From positions 1-37,976 of the forward strand of contig NZTV01000025.1 in NCBI GenBank assembly GCA_002703245.1: a DNA stretch of 37,976 bases. Reading direction: 5' to 3'. A program made the translations under genes and the position numbers. The notes under the pieces were generated by a model, which worked only from the letters and a program-made list of their open reading frames with translations, made no database searches and had not been told where the DNA came from. This DNA is from Microbacterium sp. Lineage in GTDB: Bacteria > Actinomycetota > Actinomycetes > Actinomycetales > Microbacteriaceae. Below are positions 1-8,674 of this stretch, piece by piece. Position 1 is the stretch's first letter, and each line of letters opens with the position of its first letter.

Positions 1-630
1 CGCGGCGTCACCGGTGTCCGGGTGGGACGAACCGCGCACCATCTGCCAGATCGTCACCACCGCGATGCCGCCGAGTGAGGCGAGCACGAGTCCGAGTGCC
101 GACAGCTCCGGCACCGCCCACCCCGGTTCGGCGTCGGCGAGGTCGTGGCCGAGCGAGACGGTCTTCCCCGCGCCCGAGAGCACGAACGCCAGCACGGCGA
201 TGATCACCGGCACGGCCCGCAGGCGGCCGGCCGGTGCGAGCACCTTCACGACGTAGTGGGCCAGCAGGTAGAGGATGAACGCCGAGATGCCCAACGAGGC
301 CGCCTCGATCACCGAGACCGCCCCCGGCCCGAGCGCGGTGAAGAGGGCGAGGAGGGCGACGGTTGCCACCGTGCCGGGCAGGGCGACCGCGAGCGCCCCC
401 GCGAGCGCCGCGGCCGAACCGTTCAGCTGCAGGCCCGACAGGGTGGCGAGCTTGGGGGGAAGGGCGCCGGGGGTGATGTTGACGATGACGGTGTCCTTGA
501 CGAATTCGTCCTCGTCCAGTCGGCCGGCGCCGACCAGCTCCTTCTCCATCACGGGGATGAGTGCGCTGCCGCCACCGAAACCGATCACGCCGACCTTGAG
601 CATCGCCCCGAAGTGTCGCCAGCGGCCCAT
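1..630 (-). CDS. Chromate transporter family protein (ChrA-like), partial
   Basis: Inner-membrane CHR-domain transporter. Members export chromate or carry other anions. The visible 210 residues begin with an amphipathic segment and the family hallmark KVGVIGFGGGSALIPVMEKE (about residues 12-31), followed by a TPGALPPKLATLSG segment and several hydrophobic helices. The gene continues past the left edge, so its C-terminal end is missing and one- versus two-domain architecture cannot be told. The first ATG (628-630) has no good ribosome site. An in-frame CTG at 670-672 has GAGGAG six bases upstream and would add 14 residues; an in-frame TAA lies a little further up. It shares the minus strand with the liv operon but is separated from it by about 200 bases and a palindromic element, so it is probably a separate unit. 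Family assignment is firm; substrate is not. Confidence 0.8.
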   Translation of the reverse strand, partial: MGRWRHFGAMLKVGVIGFGGGSALIPVMEKELVGAGRLDEDEFVKDTVIVNITPGALPPKLATLSGLQLNGSAAALAGALAVALPGTVATVALLALFTALGPGAVSVIEAASLGISAFILYLLAHYVVKVLAPAGRLRAVPVIIAVLAFVLSGAGKTVSLGHDLADAEPGWAVPELSALGLVLASLGGIAVVTIWQMVRGSSHPDTGDAA

Positions 631-775
631 CCGGTGTACGGGACGGGCGGTGGGGACGGCGGGGGCGGTCAGGACGGACTCCTCGGTCGGCGGGCGTCTC
701 CTCCTAGTGTCGCATTATTTTGGCTGTTGGAATAATTCGGTGCGGTCCCCCTCGCCCGGGACCGCCGTCGACAAC

Positions 776-843
776 ACAGGAGATCCGCGCCGTATCGGCC
801 GCGTAGCGGCGGTTCCGGGCCGTCGAGGCTGCGGATCTCCTGT
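776..843. repeat. 68-bp palindromic element, copy 1
   Basis: The left arm acaggagatccgc (776-788) and right arm gcggatctcctgt (831-843) are perfect 13-base inverted complements around a 42-base GC-rich middle. It begins 34 bases past the stop codon of the isomerase gene that ends operon A, so in the operon transcript it would fold into a long stem near the 3' end. A second element of exactly the same length and ends is at 13436-13503. Likely roles are transcript end formation or a dispersed intergenic repeat. There is no U-tract, so a classical intrinsic terminator is not shown. The remaining gene-free bases between 631 and 877 show nothing else clear. Confidence 0.7.
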
Positions 844-877
844 CGGGGTTGCGCGCACCTGCGGCAACAGGCCGTGC

Positions 878-1885
878 TCAGTCGGAGGACGAGAAGGCGG
901 CGTCGAAGGCCTGGCCCGACGGGGTGTAGCTCGACAGGCGACGCACGAACGACAGCGCCTCGGGCGCCCCGACCATCCGGTCCATCCCCGCGTCCTCCCA
1001 CTCGACCGAGAGCGGGCCGTCGTATCCGATCGCGTCGAGCATGCGGAAGGCACTCTCCCACGGCACGTCTCCGTGCCCGGTGGAGATGAAGTCCCAGCCC
1101 CGCCGCGGATCGGCCCACGGCAGGTGCGAGGACAACCGCCCGTTGCGGCCGTTCTGCATGCGCCGCTTGGTGTCCTTGCAGTGGACGTGGAATATGCGGT
1201 CACGGTAGTCCCACAAGAACCCGACGGGGTCCAGGTCTTGCCACACCATGTGCGAGGGGTCCCAATTCAGGCCGAAGTTGGCGCGGTCCCCGATCGCCTC
1301 GAGGGTGCGCGCGGTGGTCCAGTAGTCGTAGGCGATCTCGGAGGGGTGGACCTCGAGCGCGAAGCGCACACCGAGGTCGTCGTACACGTCCAGGATCGGC
1401 GAGAAGCGGGCGGCGAAGTCCTCGTATCCCGCGTCGATGAACGCCTCCGAGGCCGGCGGGAACATCGCCACGGCCTTCCAGATCGACGACCCGCTGAATC
1501 CCACGACGGTGTCGACGCCGAGCTTGTCGGCCATCCGCGCGGTCATCATGATCTCGTCGGCGGCGCGTCGACGCACCCCTTCCGGGTCACCGTCGCCCCA
1601 CGCGCGCGCCGGCAGCACATCGCGGTGGCGCTCGTCGATGGGGTCGTCGCACACGGCCTGCCCGGCGAGATGGTTCGAGATCGTCCACACCTTCAGCCCG
1701 TTGCGCTCGAGGATCTCGCGACGCGAGCGCACGTATTCGGCGTCATCCCATCGCGAGACGTCGAGATGGTCGCCCCAGCAGGCGATCTCGAGGCCGTCGA
1801 AGCCCCAGTCCCCGGCCAGGCGTGCGACCTCCTCGAACGGCAGGTCGGCCCATTGTCCCGTGAACAGCGTGACGGGTCTGGTCAT
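878..1885 (-). CDS. Sugar phosphate isomerase/epimerase family protein (xylose-isomerase-like TIM barrel)
   Basis: 335-residue AP-endonuclease-2-type TIM barrel. Likely metal ligands are spaced as in the family: E178 (LEVHP), D209 (NWDPSH), H235 (HVHCKD) and E295 (SVEWED). Such enzymes isomerise or epimerise keto sugars, inositol derivatives and related polyols. They often pair with Gfo/Idh/MocA dehydrogenases, as here: its ATG overlaps the stop of the upstream dehydrogenase (ATGA). It is the last gene of the liv-type operon and is followed by a palindromic 68-bp element. The exact substrate cannot be read. The pairing suggests that a dehydrogenated keto intermediate is processed after uptake by the adjacent importer. 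Confidence 0.85.
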   Translation of the reverse strand: MTRPVTLFTGQWADLPFEEVARLAGDWGFDGLEIACWGDHLDVSRWDDAEYVRSRREILERNGLKVWTISNHLAGQAVCDDPIDERHRDVLPARAWGDGDPEGVRRRAADEIMMTARMADKLGVDTVVGFSGSSIWKAVAMFPPASEAFIDAGYEDFAARFSPILDVYDDLGVRFALEVHPSEIAYDYWTTARTLEAIGDRANFGLNWDPSHMVWQDLDPVGFLWDYRDRIFHVHCKDTKRRMQNGRNGRLSSHLPWADPRRGWDFISTGHGDVPWESAFRMLDAIGYDGPLSVEWEDAGMDRMVGAPEALSFVRRLSSYTPSGQAFDAAFSSSD

Positions 1886-3084
1886 CGTTCTCCTCCTCGA
1901 TCGTCTCCGGCCTCATCGCCGGTCGATGTCCATCGCGACCCATCGTGGTCGCTGCGCTCGACCGCGTCGAGCACCCGCTGCACCGACAACCCCTCGGCGA
2001 AGGTCGGGTGCGGCGACGTGCCCGTCGCGATCGCCTCCACCAGATCGACGACCTGGTGGGTGAACCCGTGCTCGTACCCGAGCATGTGGCCCGGCGGCCA
2101 CCATCCGGACAGGTACGGATGCGCCCCCTCGGTCACGAGGATGCGCGAGAACCCCTGGCGGTCCTCCGGCGCGGTGCGGTCGTAGTACTCGAGGGCGTTG
2201 AGGTCCTCCAACGCGAAACGCAACGCGCCGCGTTCGCCGGAGATCTCGATCTCGAGGCCGTTCTTGCGTCCGGTGGCGAACCGTGTCGCCTCGAAGGAGG
2301 CCAGCGCGCCACCGCTGAGGCGGCCGGTGAACAGCGCCGCATCGTCGACGGTGACATCCCCGTAGCCTTCCCCGGCGGTGCCCTGCAGACCGGACCCGGC
2401 CGCCTGCAGGGGTCGTCGCGCGACGATCGTCTCGAGGGTCCCCGAGACGGCTGTCACCGCCTGCCCGGTGACGAACTGCACCATGTCGACGATGTGGGCG
2501 CCGATGTCGCCGAGCGCGCCGGATCCCGCGTGCTCCCGCTGGAGCCGCCAGGCCAGCGGCATGTCGCGGTCGACCAGCCAGTCCTGCCGGTAGGCCGCAC
2601 GCACGTGGGCGATCCGCCCGAGGACGCCTTCGGCGATGAGATCACGCATATGGGTGACCGCGGGCACACGCCGGTAGGTGAACCCGACCATGGCGACCTG
2701 CCCGCGCTCCCGCGCGCGATCCGCCACGGCCGCCATCGCCTCGGCCTCACCGAGCGAATTGGCCAGCGGCTTCTCACACAGGACGTGCTTGCCGGCGTCC
2801 AGCGCCGCGATGGCGATCTCCGCGTGGGAGTCCCCCGGGGTGACGATGTCGACGACGTCGACCTCGTCCGAGCGCACGACCGCGCGCCAGTCGTCCGCCG
2901 CGCCGCGCCAGCCCCATCGCGTCGCCGCCTCGGCGGCCGCGTCGGCACGTCGCCCGACCACCACCGCCATGTCCACCGCGCGCGGCAGGTCGAACATCCG
3001 TGGTGCCTGTCGCCAGCCCACACTGTGGGCGGCGCCCATGAATCCGTGGCCGATCATGGCCACCCGGAGCGGTGAGTCGGCCAT
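1882..3084 (-). CDS. Gfo/Idh/MocA family NAD(P)-dependent oxidoreductase
   Basis: 400 residues. An N-terminal Rossmann fold carries the dinucleotide motif GHGFMG (residues 12-17) and the family EKP motif (104-106, catalytic lysine 105). The C-terminal alpha/beta domain has DIGAH (193-197) with the usual active-site Asp and His. The family oxidises sugar, inositol or related hydroxyls with NAD(P). The ATG is preceded by AGGAGG at 3091-3096, which fixes the start. It lies 26 bases after livF and overlaps the isomerase gene by ATGA. Acting with the isomerase on an imported polyol-like compound is an inference from this order. Confidence 0.88.
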   Translation of the reverse strand: MADSPLRVAMIGHGFMGAAHSVGWRQAPRMFDLPRAVDMAVVVGRRADAAAEAATRWGWRGAADDWRAVVRSDEVDVVDIVTPGDSHAEIAIAALDAGKHVLCEKPLANSLGEAEAMAAVADRARERGQVAMVGFTYRRVPAVTHMRDLIAEGVLGRIAHVRAAYRQDWLVDRDMPLAWRLQREHAGSGALGDIGAHIVDMVQFVTGQAVTAVSGTLETIVARRPLQAAGSGLQGTAGEGYGDVTVDDAALFTGRLSGGALASFEATRFATGRKNGLEIEISGERGALRFALEDLNALEYYDRTAPEDRQGFSRILVTEGAHPYLSGWWPPGHMLGYEHGFTHQVVDLVEAIATGTSPHPTFAEGLSVQRVLDAVERSDHDGSRWTSTGDEAGDDRGGER

Positions 3085-3110
3085 CGTCGTCCTCCTCTTC
3101 TCGGCGTGTT

Positions 3111-3830
3111 CTATGCGTGGGACTCCGACACCCCGAGGTAGCGCGCCTGGGCATCGGGGTCATGGGCGAGGACATCGGCCTCGAGGTCTGCCGCGATGCG
3201 CCCGTTGACCATGACGAGGACCCGCGGGCACAGCTCGAGGGTGAAGCGCAGGTTCTGCTCGATGAGCAGCACCGCCTGCCCCTCGCGCACGAGCATGCGC
3301 AGGGTGTCGGCGAGGTGGTCGACGATCGCGGGGGCGAGGCCCTCGCTGGGCTCGTCCATCACGAGCAGGTGGGGATCGGTCAGCAACGCCCGCGCGATCG
3401 CGAGCATCTGCTGCTCGCCTCCGGAGAGCTCGGCGCCGCCGTTGCGTCGACGTTCGGCCAGACGCGGGAACAGGTCGTAGACATCGGCGACGCTCCAGCG
3501 CCGCGACCGGCGTCCGCCCACCATCGTCAGGTGCTCGTGCACGGTGAGCGAGGGGAAGATGCGTCGACCCTGCGGCACGTAGCCGACGCCTGCCCGGTTG
3601 ACCTGGTTCGGGGTGCGTCCGACCAGCTCGCGGTCACCGAAGCGCATCGATCCGGAGTCGATCGGCAGCATCCCGGCGAGCGCTTTCGCGAGGGTGGACT
3701 TGCCCATCCCGTTGCGGCCAACCATGCCGAGCGGTTCGGCACCCATCGTGAACGCGACATCCTGCAGGATGTGCACGTGGCCGTACGAGACGTTGAGTCC
3801 GGAGACGGACAACAGTGGTTCAGGCGACAT
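3111..3830 (-). CDS. livF: Branched-chain amino acid-type ABC transporter, ATP-binding protein LivF
   Basis: 239-residue cytoplasmic ATPase of the HAAT (hydrophobic amino acid) importer class. Visible motifs are Walker A GRNGMGKST (38-46), signature LSGGEQQ (135-141) and Walker B LLVMDEP (155-161). The motif LLIEQN has Gln where other ABC ATPases have the switch His, which is normal for LivF. It overlaps the livG stop region by 11 bases, so the two ATPases are translationally coupled, and it ends with TAG 26 bases before the dehydrogenase gene. The importer class takes up amino acids but also amides, urea and aromatic or cyclic acids. The gene symbol denotes subunit type, not proven substrate. 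Confidence 0.9.
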   Translation of the reverse strand: MSPEPLLSVSGLNVSYGHVHILQDVAFTMGAEPLGMVGRNGMGKSTLAKALAGMLPIDSGSMRFGDRELVGRTPNQVNRAGVGYVPQGRRIFPSLTVHEHLTMVGGRRSRRWSVADVYDLFPRLAERRRNGGAELSGGEQQMLAIARALLTDPHLLVMDEPSEGLAPAIVDHLADTLRMLVREGQAVLLIEQNLRFTLELCPRVLVMVNGRIAADLEADVLAHDPDAQARYLGVSESHA

Positions 3831-4584
3831 CGTCGATCGCTCCTCCCAGGTAGATCTCCCGCACGCGTTCGCTCCGCCTGATCTCGTCGGGGGTGCCTTC
3901 GAGGATCTTCGACCCGTCGTGCATGACGATCACGCGATCGGCGACGGCGAGCGCGATGTCCATGTCGTGTTCGATGAGGATCAGGCTGACTTCGCGGGGC
4001 AGCTCGCGGAGGATGGTGACGAGGCGCGCACGCTCGGCGGGCGAGAATCCGGCGGCAGGCTCGTCGAGCATGAGGATCTTCGGCTCGAGCGCGAACGCCA
4101 TCGCCAGTTCCAACTGGCGTTGCTCCCCGTGGGAGATGTCGCCGACGACCGCATCGTGTACCTTCTCGAGGCCGACGCGCGCCAGAAGTTTCGAGGCCTC
4201 ATCCCATCGGGGCGCATCGCCGCCGACCGGCCGCAGGCTCCCGCCCGGGAAGCGGCGCCCGCCGAGGGCCACGTAGACGTTCTGCGCGACGGTCATGTTG
4301 TCGAACAGCCGGGAGGTCTGGAAGGTGCGTGCGATACCCATCCCGGCCCGGTGCGCGGCGCTGGTGCGCGTCACGTCGGTGCCGAAGAACGACACGCGGC
4401 CCGTGCTCGCGCGGACGGTGCCGGCGATGCAGTTGAACAGGGTCGACTTGCCGGCACCGTTGGTGCCGATCACGCTCAGGCGATCACCGTCGCCGAGGGT
4501 CAGGTCGATGGGGCGCATCGCGTGCAGGCCGCCGTAGTGCTTGGACAGCCCCACGACCTCGAGCGCCGGGGTGCGGTGCGTCAT
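3820..4584 (-). CDS. livG: Branched-chain amino acid-type ABC transporter, ATP-binding protein LivG
   Basis: 254 residues. Walker A GTNGAGKST (40-48), ABC signature SHGEQRQLE (151-159), Walker B ILMLDEP (170-176) and switch histidine H206 (LILIEHDMD) are all present. It would form the ATPase heterodimer with the adjacent LivF beneath the LivH/LivM pore. A ribosome site, GGAGAGG, lies about nine bases before the ATG. A strong GC hairpin separates it from the upstream binding-protein gene, which could lower its expression relative to the binding protein. Confidence 0.9.
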   Translation of the reverse strand: MTHRTPALEVVGLSKHYGGLHAMRPIDLTLGDGDRLSVIGTNGAGKSTLFNCIAGTVRASTGRVSFFGTDVTRTSAAHRAGMGIARTFQTSRLFDNMTVAQNVYVALGGRRFPGGSLRPVGGDAPRWDEASKLLARVGLEKVHDAVVGDISHGEQRQLELAMAFALEPKILMLDEPAAGFSPAERARLVTILRELPREVSLILIEHDMDIALAVADRVIVMHDGSKILEGTPDEIRRSERVREIYLGGAIDDVA

Positions 4585-4609
4585 GCGCGTTCCTCTCCGT
4601 CGAAGATGT

Positions 4610-4637
4610 GGGGGCCGGGCATGATCGCCCGGCCCCC
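4610..4637 (-). promoter_or_regulatory. GC-rich hairpin between binding-protein gene and livG
   Basis: The arms gggggccgggc (4610-4620) and gcccggccccc (4627-4637) are perfect 11-base inverted complements with a six-base loop. It lies nine bases after the stop of the substrate-binding lipoprotein, inside the operon, with no U-tract. Such hairpins after binding-protein genes usually protect the upstream mRNA or act as partial terminators, giving more binding protein than ATPase. That role is inferred from position and shape. Confidence 0.7.
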
Positions 4638-4645
4638 GGCCCGCA

Positions 4646-5914
4646 TCACGGGCAGCTGTCGAACCGGTCGTAGGTGACCGTGTCCTGCGTCACGCCGGCT
4701 GCTTCGCTGATGGTGTTCAGCACGAGCTCACCGCCGTCGGACTGCACCTCGACGATGAAGTTGTCGACGATGCCCTGGTTGTTCTCATCGACCGTGATGT
4801 TGCCGGTCGGGCTGTTCCAGTCGGTCGCCGAGAGCGCCTCGTGGAGGTTCTCCTGGTCGGCGCCCAGATCGCCACCGGTGGTCTCGATGCCCATGAGGAG
4901 CGGCATGATCGAGTTGTACGGCAGGATCGCGAAGATCGACGGGCTCGGGAACGCGTCCGGCAGCGCCGTGTAGGCGTCGGAGAACTCGATCCAGTTCGGG
5001 TTGTCGTAGTCCTGACCGGGCACGGGGCCGCCGGAGATCATCCCCTCCGCCGCAGAGGCGAGGTTGGTGTCACCGGACAGTGCCGTCGTGTCGACTGCGA
5101 TCGTCCCTCCGACGAGGGGCTTGGCGACACCGGCGGTGACGGCCTGCGAGAGGAAGCTCGCCGCGTCGGCACCACCGAGGCCGACATACACCGCGTCGGT
5201 CTCATCGGGGATGGTCGAGATGATGGTCGCGTAGTCGGTGGTGCCGACCGGAACCCACGAGGCGCCGGTGATCTGGCCGCCGGCATCGCAGAACTCGGAG
5301 AAGAAGCCTCCGGCGTTGTCGTACGGGAAGGAGTAGTCCTCGGCGATGAGGTAGATGTTCTCGTACCCCTTGTCGTCGTGGGCGTAGGTCCCGACGCCGC
5401 CCATCCACATGGCCGAGTCGCCGAAGAACCGGTAGAGGTTGTCGGCCCCCTCGAGGGTGAGACCGACCGGGCTGGCGGCCGAGATGACGAACGTCTTCTC
5501 GGGAACGGTCAGCGCGTACTGCGCGACCGCTTCACCCTCGTCACCGGAGACCGGCCCGAAGACGATGTCGACGTCGTCGTTCTCGACGAGCTTCTTCACC
5601 TTCGTCTGGGCGGTACCGCTGGTGCCGTCGGTCGACTCGTAGATGAACTCGACCTCCGTGTCACCGACGGTGCCCCCGTCGGCGTCGCCGCCGTACTGCT
5701 GCATGGCCACCTCGATGGCGCGCTTGCTCTCGTCCATGGCGAACGCGAGGCTCCCCTCGCCGACGGCGAGGACGCCGATCGTGAGCGTGCCATCGCCGCC
5801 TCCGGCGTCCGAGCCTCCGCCCGAACCGCTGCAGCCGGCGAGTGCGAGCGCGGATGCGGCCGCGATCGCGCCGACGGCGAGGAGTCGCCTGTCAGTCTTG
5901 CTGGTCAGCCTCAT
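4646..5914 (-). CDS. Branched-chain amino acid-type ABC transporter substrate-binding lipoprotein
   Basis: 422 residues, periplasmic-binding-protein type I fold (Peripla_BP_6). The start at ATG 5914 gives a short basic N-terminus, a hydrophobic stretch and the lipobox LAGC with lipidated cysteine C28, followed by a Gly/Ser/Asp-rich linker. It has AAAGGAA just upstream. A longer open frame to 6043 would bury the signal peptide and is rejected. The mature protein begins TLTIGVLAVGEGSLAF and carries segments such as VFGPVSGDEGEAVAQYAL, typical of the family. It sits between permease and ATPase genes and overlaps the livM end by 23 bases. The ligand is unknown; linked enzymes hint at a polyol-, lactam- or amide-type compound. 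Confidence 0.88.
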   Translation of the reverse strand: MRLTSKTDRRLLAVGAIAAASALALAGCSGSGGGSDAGGGDGTLTIGVLAVGEGSLAFAMDESKRAIEVAMQQYGGDADGGTVGDTEVEFIYESTDGTSGTAQTKVKKLVENDDVDIVFGPVSGDEGEAVAQYALTVPEKTFVISAASPVGLTLEGADNLYRFFGDSAMWMGGVGTYAHDDKGYENIYLIAEDYSFPYDNAGGFFSEFCDAGGQITGASWVPVGTTDYATIISTIPDETDAVYVGLGGADAASFLSQAVTAGVAKPLVGGTIAVDTTALSGDTNLASAAEGMISGGPVPGQDYDNPNWIEFSDAYTALPDAFPSPSIFAILPYNSIMPLLMGIETTGGDLGADQENLHEALSATDWNSPTGNITVDENNQGIVDNFIVEVQSDGGELVLNTISEAAGVTQDTVTYDRFDSCP

Positions 5915-6998
5915 TGCTGTTTCCTTTCTCGATTGCGTGACCCCGTGACGGTGCTGAGGCCCCGGCTGCGGGCGCGTCGCCCGCAGGGTCTGTGGAGCGC
6001 TTCCGGGTGAAGCGCGTCTTGATCTGCGCCGCGATGCCGGCAAGGCCTGCGGGCGCGAAGTAGAGCACCAGGATGAAGATCAACCCGGTGAGGGTGAGGT
6101 AGCGGTCGGTGAAGTCCCCCGCGAAGTTGTCCAGGAGGGTGAGGAACAGGCCGCCGGCGAACACACCGCCGAGGGACCCGATCCCGCCGATGACCGCGAC
6201 GACGAGGATGTCGAGGGTCGCGCCCAGACTCACCACGTCGGGGTCGACCTGTGACCGGTCGAAGGCGAGGATGACGCCGCCGATCGAGGCGATGAACCCG
6301 GCGAAGGTGATCGCGAGCACGCGGTAGCGCACGATCGGGTACCCCAGGGCGCTCATGCGCTCGGGACTGTCGCGGATGCCCTGCAGCGCGTAGCCGAACG
6401 GTGTGGAGGCGATGTACCGGCACAACAGGTAACAGCCGACGGCGGCCAGCAGGACCGTGTAGTAGAAGACGTTGAGGTCGCGGAAGTCCAGAAACCCCCA
6501 GTCCCCACGGGTGATCGGCGCCAGGCCACGGCGGGCGTTGGTCACCTCGATCGACTGCGAGGCCCACGAGTAGAAGACCTGGCCGAGCGCGAGGGTGATC
6601 ATGAGGAAGTAGATCGCCTTGGTGCGGGCCGCGACCAGCGCGGTGACCAGTGCGCCGAGGGTTCCGGCGAGCACGCCGAGTCCGATGGCTGCGACGTCGG
6701 GCCACCCGAGGGTGACGGCGGCGAAGCCGACTCCGTAGGCGGCGATGCCCGCGACCGTCATCTGCGCGAGCGAGAGCAGGCCCACGTACTTGTTGAGGAA
6801 CACCAGGCTCATGGCGATGATGCCCAGCCACAGCGACTTCACCCCGATGTTCGACACCCAGAACCGCGGACGGTCGACGATGAACGGGAAGATGATCGCG
6901 AGGATCAAGATGACCGTCCACACGATCCACATGCGGTTGCGGCGGCGGGTCGGAGGCGTCGCGGCGTCGGCCGGCGCCGTGCGGGTGTCGGTGGTCAT
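5892..6998 (-). CDS. livM: Branched-chain amino acid-type ABC transporter permease LivM
   Basis: 368-residue polytopic membrane permease. It begins with a short polar N-terminus ending in basic residues, then runs through many hydrophobic helices. The cytoplasmic coupling region ALQGIRDSPERMSALGYP is the LivM-type EAA-like loop, and the stretch VIGGIGSLGGVFAGG is typical of the C-terminal half. The last about 40 residues are a hydrophilic, Ala/Gly/Pro-rich tail whose coding sequence overlaps the binding-protein start by 23 bases. Its ATG overlaps the livH stop (ATGA). It pairs with LivH to form the pore. Confidence 0.9.
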   Translation of the reverse strand: MTTDTRTAPADAATPPTRRRNRMWIVWTVILILAIIFPFIVDRPRFWVSNIGVKSLWLGIIAMSLVFLNKYVGLLSLAQMTVAGIAAYGVGFAAVTLGWPDVAAIGLGVLAGTLGALVTALVAARTKAIYFLMITLALGQVFYSWASQSIEVTNARRGLAPITRGDWGFLDFRDLNVFYYTVLLAAVGCYLLCRYIASTPFGYALQGIRDSPERMSALGYPIVRYRVLAITFAGFIASIGGVILAFDRSQVDPDVVSLGATLDILVVAVIGGIGSLGGVFAGGLFLTLLDNFAGDFTDRYLTLTGLIFILVLYFAPAGLAGIAAQIKTRFTRKRSTDPAGDAPAAGASAPSRGHAIEKGNSNEADQQD

Positions 6999-7858
6999 GT
7001 CGTCCTCCCCATGAGGCCCTGAGGTCGCAGTGCGAGCACGACGACCATGAGGGCGAAGGTGATCACGAGCGCGTAGGTGGGCACGTAGACCAGTGCGAAC
7101 TGCGAGACGACCCCGACGAGCACCGAGCCGATCGCCGCGCCGGGGATGGAGCCCATCCCGCCGACGATGACGACCACGAGCGAGAAGAGCAGGTAGGTGG
7201 CGTCCTGACCCGGCAGCAGTGGGAACAGGGAGCCGCCGACGACACCGGCGAAGCCGGCGAGGGCCGAGCCGACGACGAACACGATGGCGAACACGCGTCC
7301 GATCGCCACGCCGGTCGCGGCGGTCATCTCACTGTCGTCGACACCGGCGCGCACGATGGCGCCGAAGCGGGTCTTCTGGATCACCAGCCAGATGGCCACG
7401 CCGATGACGATCGCCAGGGCGAGGATCACCAGTCGCAGCAGCGGGTAGGGGCTCGACAGGAACGGAAGGTCCACTCCCCCGGCGAGCCACTCGGGCACCG
7501 GCACCTGGGTGGCCGTGCCGCCGAAGACCGCGAACATGAGGTCGGCGCCGACGATCGACACGCCCAGGGTGATCAGGGCCACCCGCATGTCGTCGTCCTG
7601 GAACCGCTTGATGAGCACCTGGTGGATGAACAGGCCCACCAGCCCGACCGCGGCAGCGGCCACGATCGCGCCGAGCAGCCAGTTGCCGGTCTCGCGGACG
7701 ACCACGTAGCCGATGTATCCGCCGAGGAGGTAGCTGGTGCCGTGGGCCATCGTGATGACCCGCATGAGCCCGAAGATCAGCGACAGTCCGCTCGCGACGA
7801 GGAAGTACACCGCGGCGAGCGTGAGGCCGTTGAGGGCGACTTGCAGAAACTGGTCCAT
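6995..7858 (-). CDS. livH: Branched-chain amino acid-type ABC transporter permease LivH
   Basis: 287 residues, the first gene of operon A. The N-terminus is LQVALNGLTLAAVYFLVASG, the standard first helix of LivH, and VVVIVGGMGSIPGAAIGS near residue 230 is the conserved late loop. The start ATG at 7858 has GAAGGAGTGAGG upstream as a ribosome site. The 110 bases before it carry a motif shared with the promoter of operon C, so induction together with that operon is likely. Subunit type is clear; substrate is open. Confidence 0.9.
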   Translation of the reverse strand: MDQFLQVALNGLTLAAVYFLVASGLSLIFGLMRVITMAHGTSYLLGGYIGYVVVRETGNWLLGAIVAAAAVGLVGLFIHQVLIKRFQDDDMRVALITLGVSIVGADLMFAVFGGTATQVPVPEWLAGGVDLPFLSSPYPLLRLVILALAIVIGVAIWLVIQKTRFGAIVRAGVDDSEMTAATGVAIGRVFAIVFVVGSALAGFAGVVGGSLFPLLPGQDATYLLFSLVVVIVGGMGSIPGAAIGSVLVGVVSQFALVYVPTYALVITFALMVVVLALRPQGLMGRTT

Positions 7859-7902
7859 TCACCTCACTCCTTCGTGACAGGTGGTGTGTTCGTCATTGGA
7901 CA

Positions 7903-7930
7903 CGAAACTGTATTCCTTCTTGTATACAGG
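7903..7930. promoter_or_regulatory. Candidate FCD/GntR operator upstream of livH
   Basis: The 110-base gap between the regulator stop (7969) and livH (7858) must hold the operon A promoter. It contains cgaaactgtattc (7903-7915) and the near-palindrome cttgtatacagg (7919-7930, core TGTATACA at 7921-7928). FCD-type GntR regulators commonly bind TTGTATACAA-like palindromes. Twelve of 13 bases of the first motif recur as cgaagctgtattc upstream of operon C (13368-13380). I could not pick convincing -35 and -10 boxes here. Confidence 0.5.
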
Positions 7931-7968
7931 TATGGGCGCGGGGATGGAAGAGCCGGATGAGAGGGTTA

Positions 7969-8667
7969 TCAGCCGAAGAAGACCGAGGCCGCTTCGAGCT
8001 TTTCGAGAATGCTCACCCGCATGTGGCCGATGTGCTTCTGCACCGCCGGCGGGATCGCCTCGGTGTCGCGGGCGACGATCGCCTTGGCGAGCTCGACGTG
8101 CTCGGCGGAGCATCCGACCAGACGGGACTGGGCGGACGCCGCGCGGGTCCAGAACCGTTGGATCCGGCGTCGGGTGTGCTTGACCGTCTCCGAGACCAGC
8201 TGGTTGCCGGCGACCTCGTTGACCAGCCGGTGGAACCGGATGTCCGCTTCGGACCAGGCGGTCTTGTCACCGGCCTCGGCCGCGGTCATCATCTCGTCGA
8301 CGACCTCGAGGATCTGCGTCGACACCGACTCGTCGTGCTCACGGGCGGCTTTGACGAAGATGTACGTGTCGAGCACCTCGAGCAGGTCGCACGCTTCGTT
8401 GACCTCGCGCGGCGTGAGCGTCGAGACCGAGAACCGGGCGTTGTCGGTGCGTCGCACCAGCCCTTCGGTCTCGAGCCGCTGCAGGGCCTCGCGCACCGGG
8501 GTGCGACTGATGCCCAGTTGCGTCGCGATGCGGTTCTCCGAAAGCGGCGCGCCCGACGACAGTCGGAAGGCGGTGATTTCCGCGAGGAGCCACTCGTACG
8601 CCTCGTTCACCCGCGAAGCCGAGTCGGTCATCGACATGGCCCTCACCGCCTTCCGCTCGTTCGACAT
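7969..8667 (-). CDS. GntR family transcriptional regulator, FCD subfamily
   Basis: 232-residue ligand-responsive DNA-binding protein. The winged helix is at about 20-85 with the recognition helix in ISRTPVREALQRLETEGLV. The all-helical FCD domain follows, with likely metal or carboxylate-binding residues D142, H146 (ADIRFH), H190 (SAEH) and H212 (QKHIGH). The ATG at 8667 has TGAGGA six bases upstream and lies seven bases after the creatininase stop. A downstream ATG at 8637 is a weaker alternative. As last gene of operon C it probably autoregulates that operon and also controls operon A, since both upstream regions share a motif. Ligand and sign of control are unknown; most FCD proteins are repressors released by a carboxylate. 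Confidence 0.88.
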   Translation of the reverse strand: MSNERKAVRAMSMTDSASRVNEAYEWLLAEITAFRLSSGAPLSENRIATQLGISRTPVREALQRLETEGLVRRTDNARFSVSTLTPREVNEACDLLEVLDTYIFVKAAREHDESVSTQILEVVDEMMTAAEAGDKTAWSEADIRFHRLVNEVAGNQLVSETVKHTRRRIQRFWTRAASAQSRLVGCSAEHVELAKAIVARDTEAIPPAVQKHIGHMRVSILEKLEAASVFFG

Positions 8668-8674
8668 GCAATCC

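Noticed and set aside
5915..6043. Upstream extension of the liv-type binding protein
   Set aside because: It would place 43 polar residues before the signal peptide and lies inside livM; ATG 5914 has a good ribosome site.
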